DNA from: an uncultured Prevotella sp.
GTDB taxonomy: Bacteria > Bacteroidota > Bacteroidia > Bacteroidales > Bacteroidaceae
NCBI GenBank assembly: GCA_946415245.1
Contig: CAMKRS010000013.1
Location: forward strand, 1 to 48,856
Length of the DNA: 48,856 nucleotides
Reading direction: 5' to 3'
The notes beneath the pieces are model-generated. The model ran no database searches and was not told the DNA's origin. It was given only the letters and a program-made list of their open reading frames with translations. This document shows positions 47,990 through 48,856 of the stretch, one piece after another; the first letter of the stretch is position 1; the number at the start of each line of letters is the position of its first letter. Position numbers and translations under genes: made by a program.

Positions 47990-48856
47990 TTATCTTACAA
48001 TCACTTTAGCACCATTGGATATATAGATGCCAGGCTGCTGAGGAACAGTCGGAAGGCGACGCCCCTGCAAGTCGTAGTAGAAGCCGTCGCCATCATACGG
48101 TTTCTGCACCATAATGATGCCGTCAACGGTATTGTCGTCACTATCGTCCTCGAAATCATCGATACTCACCTCCATTTCTGTACCGTCGCCATCGGCAATG
48201 GTCACAAAACGTGTTGTGAAGTTCTCGATGTTGAATGCCTCATCGGAACTTAAGTAACCTCGGAAAGGTTTAAGGCCGTTCTCTGCATTGGACTGTACCT
48301 GATGCAGCAGACCGTCCGACTGCATGACGTAGGCATTCTCCTGGAAGAGCTGTGATGGTGCCAACTGTGCAAAATTGCCCTTCCATGTGCCACACTTCAT
48401 GTCGCCACCGGTGATATAGACAACATCGCCCTCGGCAGGCTGGGCGTGCAGCGTAACACCTTTTGCACTAAGGTTGACAGTGCCCGACCTGACCACTACG
48501 ACATAAGCGTATCCGGCACGCAGGATGGGGAAGTCCTCGCTGAATGTGACCTCACGCTTGTCCTTGTCCACGCTCCAGAGGGTATATACGCTCACGTTCT
48601 CTGGATATTCCTCATCGTTCTCTGCCAGCATCAAGTCGTATGGCAGACATACGGTATAAGCTGTAGGCTTTTCCTCACCAGATGCGGTCTTGGCGGCAGA
48701 GAGTTGGCGTTCATAGACAACATCGACTTCCTTGCCATCATTCTGCTCTAATACTGCACTGTTGTCTGCATCGTCTTTCAGTTCTACGGTGATGGTAGAG
48801 GCAATCTCCCTGGTGTCGGAGAACTGATAGAGTACCGCGTCGTTCTTCGCCCACGA
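47990..48856 (-). CDS. C-terminal part of a large secreted protein with a sorting-type tail, 5' end outside the window
   Basis: The minus-strand frame is open to the end of the window (289 residues visible); the ATG at 48634 is internal. The visible part is beta-rich (SVYTLWSVDKDKREVTFSED, YAYVVVVRSGTVNLSAKGV, LFQENAYVMQSDGLLHQVQS, FRGYLSSDEAFNIENF), then an acidic segment (SIDDFEDDSDDNT). It ends with the module FYYDLQGRRLPTVPQQPGIY then ISNGAKVIVR, of the same kind as the GH10 C-terminus. Such domains end many secreted or surface proteins of Prevotella, often leucine-rich-repeat or adhesin-like ones. The function of the missing part is unknown. Confidence 0.8.
   Translation of the reverse strand, partial: SWAKNDAVLYQFSDTREIASTITVELKDDADNSAVLEQNDGKEVDVVYERQLSAAKTASGEEKPTAYTVCLPYDLMLAENDEEYPENVSVYTLWSVDKDKREVTFSEDFPILRAGYAYVVVVRSGTVNLSAKGVTLHAQPAEGDVVYITGGDMKCGTWKGNFAQLAPSQLFQENAYVMQSDGLLHQVQSNAENGLKPFRGYLSSDEAFNIENFTTRFVTIADGDGTEMEVSIDDFEDDSDDNTVDGIIMVQKPYDGDGFYYDLQGRRLPTVPQQPGIYISNGAKVIVR

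Noticed and set aside
47912..48253. 113-codon plus-strand open frame near the right end
   Set aside because: Antisense to the secreted protein whose frame continues to the window edge; no recognisable features.

Overview
The window looks like a chromosomal segment of a Bacteroidales bacterium, most probably Prevotella or a close relative. The evidence is the repeated promoter pattern TTTG-N19/20-TANNTTTG, the short (290-residue) primary sigma factor, families typical of that order (DUF5112/5113-type sensors, DUF5686, DUF4421, DUF2023 beside flavodoxin, YARHG, NhaC-type antiporters), secreted enzymes ending in a shared C-terminal module, and A/T-rich word repeats in operon spacers. No rRNA, tRNA, CRISPR array, intact transposase or prophage was seen.

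Layout. 0-0.7 kb: 3' end of kdsB (Kdo activation). 0.7-5.2 kb: a minus-strand signalling operon with a double-core sensor kinase, a response regulator and a short protein resembling an AbgT transporter stripped of its core. 5.2-11.9 kb: uronate catabolism, with kdgA and kdgK on the minus strand diverging from a LacI-type regulator, uxaA, an NhaC-type antiporter and an NTP_transf_5-like protein that lacks its catalytic core. 12-16.3 kb: minus-strand zinc-ribbon membrane protein, GH25 lysozyme and a GH10 xylanase fused to a long beta-repeat region. 16.5-17.9 kb: uxaB. Together uxaB, uxaA, kdgK and kdgA convert tagaturonate to pyruvate and glyceraldehyde-3-phosphate; only uxaC is missing from the window. 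A 20-bp palindrome (TTACGNAAANNNTTTCGTAR) lies 27-28 bp upstream of the -33 box of both kdgK and uxaB and beside the regulator's own promoter, which ties these units into one candidate regulon.

17.9-29.9 kb holds housekeeping genes: uvrA, rpoD, a DUF5686 outer-membrane protein and an AddA/AddB-like helicase-nuclease pair. 29.9-37.7 kb holds an MFS/HAD pair, a DUF3298 lipoprotein, rsmG, an MBL hydrolase, an exported flavodoxin/carboxylesterase operon and a DUF4421 protein. 37.9-43.5 kb is a set of small units: a YqiA-like esterase, a HAD phosphatase with a 49-residue partner, a ZIP metal transporter, DUF2023-fldA, a methyltransferase and a YARHG protein.

43.6-48.0 kb is the most degraded part. 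A GDSL hydrolase has its C-terminal tail in another frame. The 3' ends of three unrelated genes (esterase, DnaQ-like exonuclease, MFS transporter) survive as fragments among long palindromes that resemble REP elements, including two copies of an ~80-nt hairpin element. A band-7 protein, a coiled-coil protein and two tiny membrane peptides sit among them. The window ends inside a large secreted protein on the minus strand.

The most unusual points are: (1) the palindrome shared by the uronate promoters; (2) two proteins that keep the flanks but lack the core of a known family; (3) intergenic word repeats that have entered reading frames in UvrA, the zinc-ribbon protein and the ZIP transporter; (4) the cluster of REP-like palindromes and gene 3'-end fragments. 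All family names come from recognising motifs by eye; no database search was run.
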